In this document: in pieces, positions 1 to 9,160 of the stretch
Numbering within the stretch: the first letter of the stretch is position 1
Layout: each line of letters starts with the position of its first letter
Source of the DNA: Cladorhizidae sp. MBARI D1340-BT2
Taxonomy: Eukaryota; Porifera; Demospongiae; Poecilosclerida; Cladorhizidae
Assembly (NCBI GenBank): GCA_028752905.1
Contig: JAQNBH010000013.1
Location: forward strand, 16,435,302-16,499,301
Reading direction: 5' to 3'
DNA: 64,000 bases
Position numbers and translations under genes: made by a program
The notes under the pieces: generated by a model
Told to the model about the DNA's origin: nothing
Databases searched by the model: none
Seen by the model: only the letters and a program-made list of their open reading frames with translations

Positions 1-772
1 TGAAAGGGTCGCTAGAATCCTGACCTTCTCAACTTTGCAGTTTGGAATTGAGCCTAGCAATTTGTGGTTTGGCTTCAGCTGCCATACCCCATGCATTAGA
101 TGGTTAATTGCACCATCTTTGCCTTCATCCTCCTAAGATTCTGCTCCTCCAGCTTCAGATTTAACCTTATCTGCACATACACAAGATGAGTGCGTGCTAC
201 AAAGACAATTTAAGAGCAAATTATGTTTTGTTCAGACCTCATAATGTGGCAGAGACTATTGGAGGACAAAGAATGTTGGAGGAAGAATTCCATTCAAGGT
301 TGAAGAGAGGGAGAGCTCTACCCCCATTTATCTCACCACCTGTTTGAAGATAGCTACTAGACCACATACACAGACCAGTGTGTTTCCTAGGCTACACCTG
401 CATCAGTTCTGGAGGAGGGCATGCGATATGTAGTGTGCAGTATGTAGTGGGCCTGGGAGAGTTCTCCTTATTTGCTTGGGTGCAATACTTATGTATGGCT
501 GCAAGAAAACCACTCTCCTCTCTCTACAGCATCAAGGAAAGTTGAGACTATAATATAATTACACATCCTTATGTATAGTACTGTCTTGTCTCTGCACATG
601 TGCAATACAAGACGACACACCCTCTTTTGGGATATGTTGCATCACACTCATGAATATAATTAAAGTCACACCCAGATTTTTGTTTCCTTTAGCTGTTGTG
701 TTGCTGAAGTTTCAAGTTAAAGTGTTTCCTAACTACTAGTTCTCTCTAAACACTGCAACCATTGTTAAAGAA
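1..772. other. Upstream flank of the TRIM-NHL gene, no gene seen
   Basis: No supported reading frame or repeat is visible here. The last 130 bases lead straight into the TRIM-NHL start codon and must contain its 5' untranslated region and promoter, but I see no convincing TATA box or initiator to place a transcription start. Confidence 0.4.
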
Positions 773-2956
773 ATGGAGGATGCAGAGAAGTATTTGATGG
801 AATTAGAGAAGGAGATCACATGTTCCATCTGCCTGGAGCACTATACTCTGCCCAAGGTTCTCCCTTGCCTTCATTGCTACTGCAAGCATTGCATCCACAA
901 ACTAGCCTACAGGACAGGCAATGTCCAGCCTTTCTATTGCCCGGATTGTCGCAATGAAGCCACCCTGCCTGAGGGCAATGTAGATAACCTCAAAACGGCT
1001 TTCTCTATAAACCGCCTCAATGAAATGTATGACAAGCAGAAGAGAGCTCTTAGCAAGGAGGAGGTGAAGTGCGAGATGTGCACAACAATTTCAGTCAAAA
1101 CCGAATCATTTTGCCGACAATGTGACAAGTTTATGTGCGAGAAATGCTTGGAGGCACATCTGAGGATGAAAGTTGTCTTTGACGGCCATGAAGTTCTCTC
1201 TTTGGATGAGGTGAAGAAGGAGAGAGCTAAAGACATCCTCACCAAAGATTGTCCTGCTAAGTGCCAACTTCACACAGAGTCACTCAAGCTGTTCTGTTTC
1301 GACTGTGATGTATTAATTTGTCGTGACTGCACACTAAAGGACCACAGGGACCACCACTTTGACTTCACCAACTTAGCAGCTGAGAACAAGAGGAAAGAGC
1401 TGATGGAGAGCTTGAGGCCACTGAGAAAAGTGGCGGCCAATCTCTGTTGTGCAGTTGAAGAGATACAGAGCACAGAATATGAGCTAGCAGCCCAGGGAGA
1501 GTCTGTAGCTCACACGATCAGGAAGTCCTTCGAGGAGTTGCACACTATCATTGAAAGGCACGAGCAGAAGATGTTAGAGGAGGCCAAAAAGATAGTGTGT
1601 GAGAAAATTGAGAAGCTTGAAGGACAGAAGACGGACATATCCATTTCCCTTTCAGAGGTGCAGAGGATTGTTGACTATACTGAGCAGTGTGTGAAGCACT
1701 GTTCTAATGATGAGGTCATGTGCGCACATGCTGAGTTGGAGAATAGGATCCAGCAAAAAATAATTGAAGACAGCGCCAAGCCAGGGCAGAAGCTTACTCC
1801 AATGGAGGAGGTTGATGTAGCAGTGGAGGTGAGCTGTGCTGAGGCCCTGGAGCAGCTCATCCAGACCCAGGCTAAAATAACCAGACTTCCCATTACCATA
1901 GTCATCCACACTGTGTCCAGCAAGGCTGCGGTGGGGAAGTTATCAGAAGTGTTCTTGTGCACCACTCAACTCTGTGGCAACAAGCCAGCAACATGTGCTG
2001 TTCAAATAGACTGTTATATGAAGTGTCTGCACAGTGGAGCCCTCATTAAATGCATCACTGAAGAAGTTGGAGCCGGCCAATATCGCATCCAGTTCATACC
2101 CACTCTCCGTGGAAGGCACGAACTTGCGATTTCAGTGGATGGGCATCAAGTAGCAGGCAGTCCCTTCCCTGTGCTTGTCCCCATCCCACCTACTCAACTA
2201 GACAAGCCTGTCAAGGTGTGGGGTGGTGTAAGAAAACCTAGTGGTGTCACTGTCAACTCCGTGTGTGAGATTATAGTCACTGAATATGAAGGAGGTGTCG
2301 TGGTGTTGGATAAAGAGGGGAAAAGATTGAGAACTATCAATCACTCGGAACATAAATTACAACGTTTACAAGGTGTTGCTGTAGACAGTGAAGACAACAT
2401 CTATTTCACTGATAAAGGCACTAATCGAATCTTCAAGTCGAACAAGGACTGCAGCAAGGTTCAAGTGCACAGAGTCCAGCAAGTAGAAGGTCCAGGACAT
2501 ATCAATGTTGCAGTAGTTGGAGATGAAGTGATGGTTATTGAAGGTGCCAATGGAGGTAGGATCATGGTCTATGACAGAGAACTGAAATATGCGAGACATA
2601 TTGTTGGTGCAGATAGAAACACATTTAGGGGCCTATCTCCTGACAGTCATCAAAACATGTACATCAGTAATCGTGGGAACTCGAGTATTCAAGTCTTCAG
2701 TAATGATGGTGCCTTCCTACGCTCCTTTGGCTGTGATGAGGATGGTCTGAAGAGGTTGAAGTCTCCATGGGGGGTGTGTGTAGCTGGTCAGTATGTGTAT
2801 GTGGCAGATCTTGGTATACATAAGATAGTAGTGTTCACCACTGAGGGAGACTATGTCAACTCATTTGGCTGTGGAGACTATTGGGATGTGTATGTTGATC
2901 AAGACGGGTTTGTGTATGCTAACAACTGTGAATGTAATAAGATTGATATATTTTAG
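773..2956 (+). CDS. TRIM-NHL protein (RING, two B-boxes, coiled coil, filamin, NHL repeats), likely E3 ubiquitin ligase
   Basis: An uninterrupted 727-residue frame encodes the full TRIM2/3/71-type architecture. A RING finger spans about residues 17-59 (C17, C20, C32, H34, C37, C40, C56, C59). B-box 1 covers about 100-139 (CEMC...CRQC...CEKC), and B-box 2 about 164-195 (CQLH...CFDC...CRDC...H). A long alpha-helical coiled coil runs about 205-345, then a filamin/ABP280 domain about 372-470 ending in AGSPFPVLV. NHL beta-propeller repeats fill about 475-727 (for example GVAVDSEDNIYFTDKG and GVCVAGQYVYVADLG). Family knowledge: such proteins are RING-dependent ubiquitin ligases whose NHL domain binds RNA or protein partners in the cytoplasm. 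The ATG follows an AT-rich leader and precedes the RING by 16 residues, as usual. The coding region has no introns, which suggests either a retrocopy origin or a naturally intronless expanded family. The length is normal for the class. Confidence 0.93.
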   Translation: MEDAEKYLMELEKEITCSICLEHYTLPKVLPCLHCYCKHCIHKLAYRTGNVQPFYCPDCRNEATLPEGNVDNLKTAFSINRLNEMYDKQKRALSKEEVKCEMCTTISVKTESFCRQCDKFMCEKCLEAHLRMKVVFDGHEVLSLDEVKKERAKDILTKDCPAKCQLHTESLKLFCFDCDVLICRDCTLKDHRDHHFDFTNLAAENKRKELMESLRPLRKVAANLCCAVEEIQSTEYELAAQGESVAHTIRKSFEELHTIIERHEQKMLEEAKKIVCEKIEKLEGQKTDISISLSEVQRIVDYTEQCVKHCSNDEVMCAHAELENRIQQKIIEDSAKPGQKLTPMEEVDVAVEVSCAEALEQLIQTQAKITRLPITIVIHTVSSKAAVGKLSEVFLCTTQLCGNKPATCAVQIDCYMKCLHSGALIKCITEEVGAGQYRIQFIPTLRGRHELAISVDGHQVAGSPFPVLVPIPPTQLDKPVKVWGGVRKPSGVTVNSVCEIIVTEYEGGVVVLDKEGKRLRTINHSEHKLQRLQGVAVDSEDNIYFTDKGTNRIFKSNKDCSKVQVHRVQQVEGPGHINVAVVGDEVMVIEGANGGRIMVYDRELKYARHIVGADRNTFRGLSPDSHQNMYISNRGNSSIQVFSNDGAFLRSFGCDEDGLKRLKSPWGVCVAGQYVYVADLGIHKIVVFTTEGDYVNSFGCGDYWDVYVDQDGFVYANNCECNKIDIF

Positions 2957-3769
2957 TTTTCTGTTGGCAATTAATTGATGAATTATAATGCATGATTCAA
3001 TGAAGCTTTTATTGTAGTCCACTCACAACGGATTAATGGAACTTGTACAAGTGGAAGACTTCCTTTCTCCGCATGGAAACTACCGATGATTATGGGTGTG
3101 TCATAGCAGCCTGCAATCCCTCCCCCTCAGGATGTGGTGGAAGGAAGCTTCCTGCCCTTAACTTCACCAAATAGAGGCCACTGAGATATATTAAACTGGG
3201 CATACCACAAGTATGCACTCATTAACAATCACCACTATAGTGATGGCAGAACATGGCACAGACCACAAGTATTCTAATTAATGGCTGCTTGCAAGAGTCC
3301 TTGATCTTATATAGGCCTGACCTGGCAGAGTCTCAAGTGAAAACCATTTACCAATTGTTAACTCCTACAAAAAGACCACAGTACAAAGTAATACATTAAC
3401 TAGTCCGATAATCATAGGAGTGTTAGGCCAGCTAATTACATACTGATGCATAACTCTTATTACTTTGCTTGAGATGAGATCTCCTATTCTTATCTCACCA
3501 GACACTATCCTAGCACAGTATTTGGTAAAGAATTGGCTTTAACCAAATGAGGCCACCCCATCGCCTACTGGCCTTGGTTTAAATTGGGATTGGGATGCAG
3601 CAGGGTGTTACCACCCCACCTATATAGAAGGATAAGGGTCAGAGTAGGTGTTGGCAGAGATCGGGGTCATGACATTGTGTACTGGTATGGATGTGGTGTG
3701 ATTGGAGAGACGAGTATTGAGAGTGAGGGCATTGAAGTTTGGAGTGAAAATATGTGCCACCAGGTTATA
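2957..3769. other. 3' flank of TRIM-NHL, duplicated downstream
   Basis: No gene is visible. The sequence right after the stop codon (TTTTCTGTTGGCAATTA and onward) reappears with scattered differences at 15483-16050. The segment around 3630-3750, with its matching GTTGGCAGAG and GAGAGTGAGGGCATTGA words, also recurs there. It belongs to the segmental duplication that carries the NHL end of the gene. Confidence 0.6.
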
Positions 3770-4205
3770 TCCTTGTCCTGGCTAGTAGAGGTTCTATGGC
3801 TAGTTGAGGTTATATTCTTGTCCTGGCTAGAGAAAGTTCTATCCTTGCCCTGGCTAGTTGAGGTTAGATCCTTGTCCTGGCTAGTTGAGGTATGTCCTTG
3901 TCCTGGCCAGTTGAGCTTATGTCTTCGTCCTGGCTAGTTGAGGACAGGTTATGTCCTTGTCCTGGCTAGGTGTGGTTATATCCTTGTCCTGGCCAGTTGA
4001 GATTCTTGTCCTGGCTAGTTGAGGTTATGTCCATGTCCTGGCTAGTTGAGGTTATGTACTTGTCTTGGTTAGTTGAGGCTATGTCTTCTCCTGGCTAGTT
4101 GAGGTTATATGCTTGTCCTGGCTAGTTGAGGTTATATCCTTGTCCTGGCTAGTTAGGTTATATCCTTGTCCTGGCTAGGTGAGGTTCTATCCTTCTCCTG
4201 GCTTG
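3770..4205. repeat. 27-bp minisatellite (TCCTGGCTAGTTGAGGTTAT)
   Basis: About 15 imperfect tandem copies of a roughly 27-bp unit whose core reads TCCTGGCTAGTTGAGGTTAT, usually preceded by ATCCTTG. Copies vary in spacing and some are truncated. A shorter array of the same unit lies at 16055-16200 in the duplicated flank, so the array predates the duplication or was copied with it. Confidence 0.85.
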
Positions 4206-4430
4206 TTGATTTTAAATAGCGTCTGTTAGTGATAACCGACGTTTTGACTATTCAAATGCTGAATGGTTGAGGTGCTGGCTACCCCGGGCCCAGTTCAGGT
4301 GAGTGCTTATAAAACTCAGCACAAACAAAACTATCAAAGTTCTGTTCCTTCCACATCATATGCATATGATTGAGGTTAAATTACACGACTAATGAACACT
4401 GACTCATGACTCATAAGTAATGACAATACA
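4206..4430. other. Unassigned spacer between two minisatellites
   Basis: No coding signal. It may be the distal part of the BEL/Pao 3' LTR that begins near 4845 on the minus strand, but no second LTR is present for comparison. A TATA-like TTATAAAAC occurs near 4309. Confidence 0.25.
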
Positions 4431-4797
4431 GTGCCACACATGCTCCCCCTGTTGGGGTGCCACACATGCTCCACCCATTGGGGTGCCTCACATGCTCTCC
4501 CCATTGGGGTTTCTCACTTGCTACCCCCATTGGGGTGCCTTACATGCTCCGAACATTGGAGTGCCACACATGCTCCCACCATTGGGGTTTCTCACTTGCT
4601 ACCCCCATTGGGGTGTTACGCATGCTCCCACCCTTAGGGTGCCTCACTTGCTCCCCCAATTGGGGTGCCTCACATGCTCTCGTTAGTGTGCCTCACATTC
4701 TCCCCCCATTGGGGTGCTTCACATGCTCCCCCTGTTGGGGTTCCTCACATGTTCCCCCTGTTGGGGTTCCTTACATGCTACCCCTGTTGGGCAGGGA
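4431..4797. repeat. 26-bp minisatellite with a CCCC-ATTG-GGGT core
   Basis: About 14 tandem copies of a 26-bp unit of the form GTGCCACACATGCTCCCCC followed by ATTGGGG or GTTGGGG (starts at 4431, 4457 and 4483 show the 26-bp step). Each copy carries the near-palindrome CCCCATTGGGG or CCCCCAATTGGGG. The array sits just beyond the polypurine-like tract of the BEL/Pao element, so it may lie within its LTR. The open frames across it are by-products of the periodicity. Confidence 0.85.
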
Positions 4798-5040
4798 AAC
4801 TCTTTTGTATTATTGTACAGTCCTTTCTACCTTTGGCTATCCACATCTAAGTTGTTAGTTCACCCCAGCCTCCACCGATGCATGGCGTTTTGGTCGTGAT
4901 GATGTATACACCCACTTTCGCTTGTCAAAGAAATCTCCTCAGAGTGTTCACTGACCAGCCACAGATGGTCACATGCACGAGGAGGTCACATAGCTCACTG
5001 GCAGACAATATGCTCTTTGATTTGAAGAGGATACAGCCAT

Positions 5041-5153
5041 TGAATAGGTCTCCTGATGGTTTAATGTCCTCCACCTGACTGCACCCTGACGAACGTACCT
5101 CTGATGTCCCCACCAGCACCACGTATGAACTCTTGGACCCAGCCCAATTTCCA
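5041..5153 (-). pseudogene. BEL/Pao DUF5641-like C-terminal segment
   Basis: Minus-strand reading gives WKLGWVQEFIRG, then GDIRGTFVRVQSGGG, an internal stop, and TIRRPIQWLYPL. This is the pattern that ends BEL/Pao integrases (the W.LG.V.......D...R...V......L.RP...L.PL signature of DUF5641). It follows the integrase core directly, but the usual roughly 100 residues between the catalytic glutamate helix and this domain are missing, so an internal deletion is inferred near 5155-5200. Confidence 0.75.
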
Positions 5154-5159
5154 TAGCAC

Positions 5160-5500
5160 TCTTGGTGGCTCTCATCATACCTTGCCTACAGTTTTTTTAC
5201 AGACATCTTTATATGCTCCTAATCATTCTTTCGAACATCCCCACACCCTACCACCAAGGTGCCTTCTCCAGATTTAAGATCCACTTGTTGACACCTGAGA
5301 GACAGTGCTTGACCTCCGCACTGTCTAGTACTGCAGTGTTGGCTTTATTGGCATCCTTGAAGGTCTTGGCATTGTCAGACACTATCCTCACTGGGAAGCC
5401 TCTCCTGATGTGCAGCGCTTGAAGCTGTGAATGAGTGCATGCCTCGTCACATCAGGAACTCAACCCAGGTGGATCGCTCGAGTCACATCACACATACACA
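5160..5500 (-). pseudogene. BEL/Pao integrase catalytic core (rve), broken
   Basis: The minus strand reads CDVTRAIHL, a stop, VPDVTRHALIHSFKR, then RRGFPVRIVSDNAKTF and NLEKAPWW, a stop, and FERMIRSIKRCLKK. These match the order of BEL/Pao integrase motifs: the strand after the first catalytic Asp, the second Asp in SDN(A), then the WWGG.(W/F)ER motif with the catalytic Glu. The first Asp motif (DFAGPL-like) is degenerate on the neighbouring piece. Frame changes and stops show that it is dead. Confidence 0.82.
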
Positions 5501-5705
5501 GACCCATCCATGCTTTCCTTGAACTTGAAGCCATCGCATCACACACGTATACAGACACATCCATGCCTTCCTTGAACTGGAAGCCATCACATCACACACA
5601 TATACAGACATATCCATGCCTTCCTTGAACTGGAAGCCATCACATCACACACGTATACAGATACATCCATGCCTTCCTTGAACTGGAAGCCATCGCATTA
5701 CAATA
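5500..5705. repeat. Four 53-bp tandem repeats derived from integrase coding sequence
   Basis: Near-identical copies step by exactly 53 bp (CCATGC at 5508, 5561, 5614 and 5667). On the minus strand each unit encodes a version of FKEGMDVSVYVCDV. The last (lowest-coordinate) copy runs directly into the unique integrase core reading CDVTRAIHL. The unit is therefore a tandem amplification of the beginning of the integrase core of the surrounding BEL/Pao element. A 53-bp unit is not a multiple of three, so each copy changes frame. Confidence 0.85.
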
Positions 5706-5709
5706 CATA

Positions 5710-5915
5710 CGTAAAGAGGGCCAACTGTAGTGTGGGAAAAGATGGCGGCTTACTGACTGAAAATGATGGTAGAGGAGAAGCAGGTCAGCTTGGTTTGGTC
5801 TGGAACTTGCCAAAGGTCATGCAATTATATAGCAGCTTCTTTACCAGTTGTTTTCCACTTATATCCGATGAGTATGACTGTAGCATAGTAATGCCAAACA
5901 TCCATTTATGCCACA
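5710..5915 (-). pseudogene. BEL/Pao integrase, CxxC half of the zinc-binding domain and linker
   Basis: Minus-strand reading gives GKQLVKKLLYNCMTFGKFQTKP, with an interruption, and then SFSVSKPPSF. This corresponds to the segment after the histidine pair in BEL/Pao HHCC fingers, where the second cysteine of C-x-x-C is replaced here by Phe. The piece begins exactly where the satellite array ends, so the array separates the His pair from the Cys pair of one zinc finger. Confidence 0.75.
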
Positions 5916-6062
5916 TGCATGAGCCTTTCATGGCAGTCCTTGACTATGAGGCTTGTCAAGTAGTTGCATGAGCCTTTCATGGCAGTAATTGATTGACTAT
6001 GAGGCTTGTCAAGTAGTTGCATGAGCCTTTCATGGCTATAAGGCTTGTTAAGTAGTTGCATG
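5916..6062. repeat. Proximal piece of the integrase-derived satellite (three monomers)
   Basis: Three monomers (49, 53 and 39 bp types) of the same satellite as at 9161-12345 precede the hAT element. They are in the same order as in the 229-bp higher-order unit, so the hAT split a pre-existing array. Confidence 0.95.
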
Positions 6063-9000
6063 CAGGGGCAGATCCAGGGGGGGGGTTGTGGGGGTTGCAA
6101 CCCCCCCTTTTGGTTATCAAAGATTATTAATCAGCAACAACAAATGTATTGTTAACATTTACACTCTAGCTATTACAGCTCAACAAAGACATGTTAAAAT
6201 TAACACTGACTCTGTTGCAGCTGTTAATTTTTTTAAAATCAAAGGTCACAGTGGGGTTGCATTTAGAGTTAAAAATTTCTGAACAGCTTTAGTGTATGAA
6301 AATGTCAAGAAAAAAGGATTCAAGAGGCTGCTTGAAGCTGACCGCCATGTTAAAAAGGTAACCAGTTAGTTTAGTAACAAATTAGATGCTAGGAATAGTC
6401 CAATATAACTTGACAAAATGTTTTAAACCTAGGTCTGCTGGATCCAATTCTGTGGAAAAGCCACCACCCAAGCCCTGCTGTGTTTACCACAATTGACTCT
6501 GGGCCAGGTAGTAGTCTAAGTGTTAGTTATGCTACTAGCAATGATCTATCAAGTGATACAGACACCCCAATCACTTCAAGTGAAGTTCCTACCACAATCA
6601 CTTCAAGTGAAGTTCCAACCCAAATCAGTGAAGCTATTGACTTGGGAGCAATGATCACAGCTCTTTAGATGATTTGAGAAAAAACTAGGGGAAAGTATTG
6701 ATGATACCCAGATATTTCAATACCTCACTTCGCACACTGCACCAGTTTTTTCTGATACACTTCACTCCCATCATGTCACTAAGCAGGGGAAATCCTGGAA
6801 AGTATCTTTCCAGCATCACTGGCTTAAAAAGTTTCCATGGTTGTCTTACAGTCAAGTGCTTGAAGGAGGGATTTGTCGCTATTGTGTCCTTTTTCCAGAG
6901 CAACCCAATAGGGGAGGTTGCCAAGGGGCTAAACCTGGTTTGCTGGTGCTTTCAACATACCAAAAACCCTATACCAAGGCCCTAGGAAAAGATGGCATTC
7001 TTATTTGTCATTAGCAGAGCTCTATGCATCGTCATGCTGCAGAACGAGCAGATCTCTTCAGGTGTAATTATTGCAGTCCTGCAAATAGAGTAGATAGCAG
7101 GCTTCTGAAACAACAAGAAAAACATGCAGAGAAAAACAGAGAAATTATTCGCCAGATAGTATACTGTGTCGAGTTTTTAGCTAAGCAGGGCTTACCTTTT
7201 AGAGGTCACAGGGAAGACAAAGTGGATTTTTCGGACTGCTCTATTAATAGGGGGAACTTTGTAGCCACATTGCAACTCCTTGGAAAAGGTAATGCTACTC
7301 TACAAGAGCATTTTCTTTTTTGCGATAAAAATGCCAAATATACAAGCAAAACTATACAAAATGACATTATTCATGTGTATGCTTGTAAATTATGTTGAAA
7401 ATTTAACCAGTGAACTTCGGGCAAATAACTTACCTTTTACCATCATAGCAGATGAAGTAACTGACCCTCATGCAAATCAGGAAATCCTTTCTGTGTGTGT
7501 TCGGTTTGTTGATCTAACAACACCTCACATTAAGGAGTACCTAATCAATCTCATTAACGTTGAGAGAGCAAATGCCTCTACAATTGCAGGAAAAATCTTG
7601 GAATCCATTTCACACCCTTCCATTGCTTTAAATGCTCGTAATATTCGAGGTCAGGCTGTGATGTCTTCTGCAATAGCTGGTGTCCAAGCAAAGATCAAAC
7701 AAATTTCTCCTCTGGCTTTGTACACTCATTGCTTTGCTCACTCTCTCAACCCAGCTTCATGCAAGGTCCAAGAAGTGAGGAACCTCATTGGCCTAATTAA
7801 TGAGTCGTATTTGTTATTTGAACCACAGTCCCAAGAGACAAAGGGTTTTTTGAGCGAGCTTTGGATGTATATTTGCCAGAATCTCGACGTTCTAAGCTTC
7901 CTGGTCTTTGTAAGATGCGTTGGGTGGAGCGCCATACTTGCTTTGAAATATTTTTGGAGATGTATGAATGCTTTGTGACCTTTTTGGATGCTGTTGTTTC
8001 ACCCAGTGAGTATCAAAATTTGCTTTTGGATGACAAAAGCTGGAATTAGGACAGAGAAACGAAAGTAAAAGCTCAAGGATTGAAGTCTTCACTTTCTTGT
8101 TTTCAATCTATTGCTGTATTTATAGTCACAAAAAATATTCTTGATGAAGTGAAGCCACTAGCTTCAAAATTACAGAAGCAAGACCATGATATTGTTGACG
8201 CCTACAAGATGGTAGATTCCAGTATTGAAAATATAAGGACCACCAGAGAAACCATTGACGAAATATTCAGCTCCTGGTACAATTCTGAGATCTTTCCACT
8301 TGCTGATGCCATTAGTGTTTCTGAATGTGTTCCCAGAAAGACGAGCCTTCAGCGGAACCGTACAAATGTCCCAAGTGACAGCCCACAAGAACACTATAAA
8401 AGAGCAATTGCCATCCCTCCCTTGGATTCTCTCCTGGGTCAAATGAAGGACCGGTTTTCAGAAGATCAGCGTCATGCTCATGGCCTGCTCCATCTTGTAC
8501 CCTCTGTTATAACAAAAAGTATTTTTGCGACAGAATCAGTTGACCAGCGTGTGATTGAAAGTTTACTTCATTGGGAAAGTGACCTTCCATTTCCAATGTC
8601 TCTAGGGAATGAGCTTAGAAGGTGGAATTTTCTCTGGCATAGCAAGAAATGTGAATTTGATTCAGCTGGTACAGAAACTCATCTACCAGATAATCTGCTA
8701 CTAGCTCTTGGTGCTTGTGATAAGGATTCGTTCCCCAATATTCACTGCCTCCTAGTAATTGCTTGCACACTACCCATTTCTAGTGCCGAGGCAGAAAGGT
8801 CGTTTTCTCTTCTGAGAAGAATAAAGACTTATTTGAGGTCTACTATGAGTGAGGAGCATTTGTCAGATCTTTCTGTTATTGCCATGCACTATGGGGAACG
8901 AATACCTGTAGATGAAGTCTGTCAGGCATTTGTTCAAGCCCATCCAAGGAGACTTTTTCAAGCTTCATTGTTTGACAACTGATTCATTATTTTTTGTGTG

Positions 9001-9160
9001 TGTGATTAATTAATGATTAATTTACTGATCTGAATTGTGGGTGCCGGTGCATGGCCTGCCATTTTTGGGTGTGGTCAAGGGTGTGGTCACAATATGTGGG
9101 TGTGGCTAAGGGTATGGCCACAACAACCCCCCCTATTAAAAATTGCTGGATCTGCCCCTG
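6063..9160 (+). mobile_element. hAT DNA transposon (3.1 kb) with 15-bp TIRs and 5-bp TSD
   Basis: The ends are perfect inverted repeats CAGGGGCAGATCCAG (6063-6077) and CTGGATCTGCCCCTG (9146-9160). The flanks carry the direct repeat GCATG (6058-6062 and 9161-9165), and removing the element plus one GCATG restores an uninterrupted satellite monomer. G-rich and C-rich tracts follow the TIRs. The interior holds a TTF-zinc-finger/DUF4371/hAT-dimerisation transposase with few lesions, so the insertion is fairly young. A 5-bp duplication is shorter than the usual 8 bp for hAT; short-TSD hAT groups are known. Confidence 0.93.
6690..8982 (+). pseudogene. hAT transposase, TTF-type zinc finger + DUF4371 + hAT dimerisation (ZMYM1-like), decayed
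   Basis: The TTF-type zinc finger lies about 6790-7010 (WLKKFPWLSYSQVLEGGICRYC with downstream VLFPEQPN). A stop at 7012 separates it from DUF4371, which opens around 7024-7500 (FLAKQGLPFRGHREDKVDFS, then ADEVTDPHANQEILS). The RNase H-like core continues to about 8050, and the hAT C-terminal dimerisation region ends at 8982 (PISSAEAERSFSLLRRIKTYLRSTMSEEHL). Frames change near 7380 and 7860, and there is a stop at 8047. Only about two frameshifts and two stops break a roughly 760-codon gene. A possible short first exon (about 6303-6357, splice donor GTAACC) and acceptor near 6431 precede it, but I cannot confirm them. The role is cut-and-paste transposition in the nucleus. Confidence 0.88.

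Noticed and set aside
3584..3937. 117-codon frame downstream of TRIM-NHL
   Set aside because: Half of it is the 27-bp minisatellite and the rest lies in duplicated non-coding flank; the copy at 15900 does not preserve the frame.
4420..4858. Overlapping Cys/Pro/His-rich frames (CSPHWG repeats)
   Set aside because: All three frames are open because of the 26-bp minisatellite; no start context, splice signal or domain is present.
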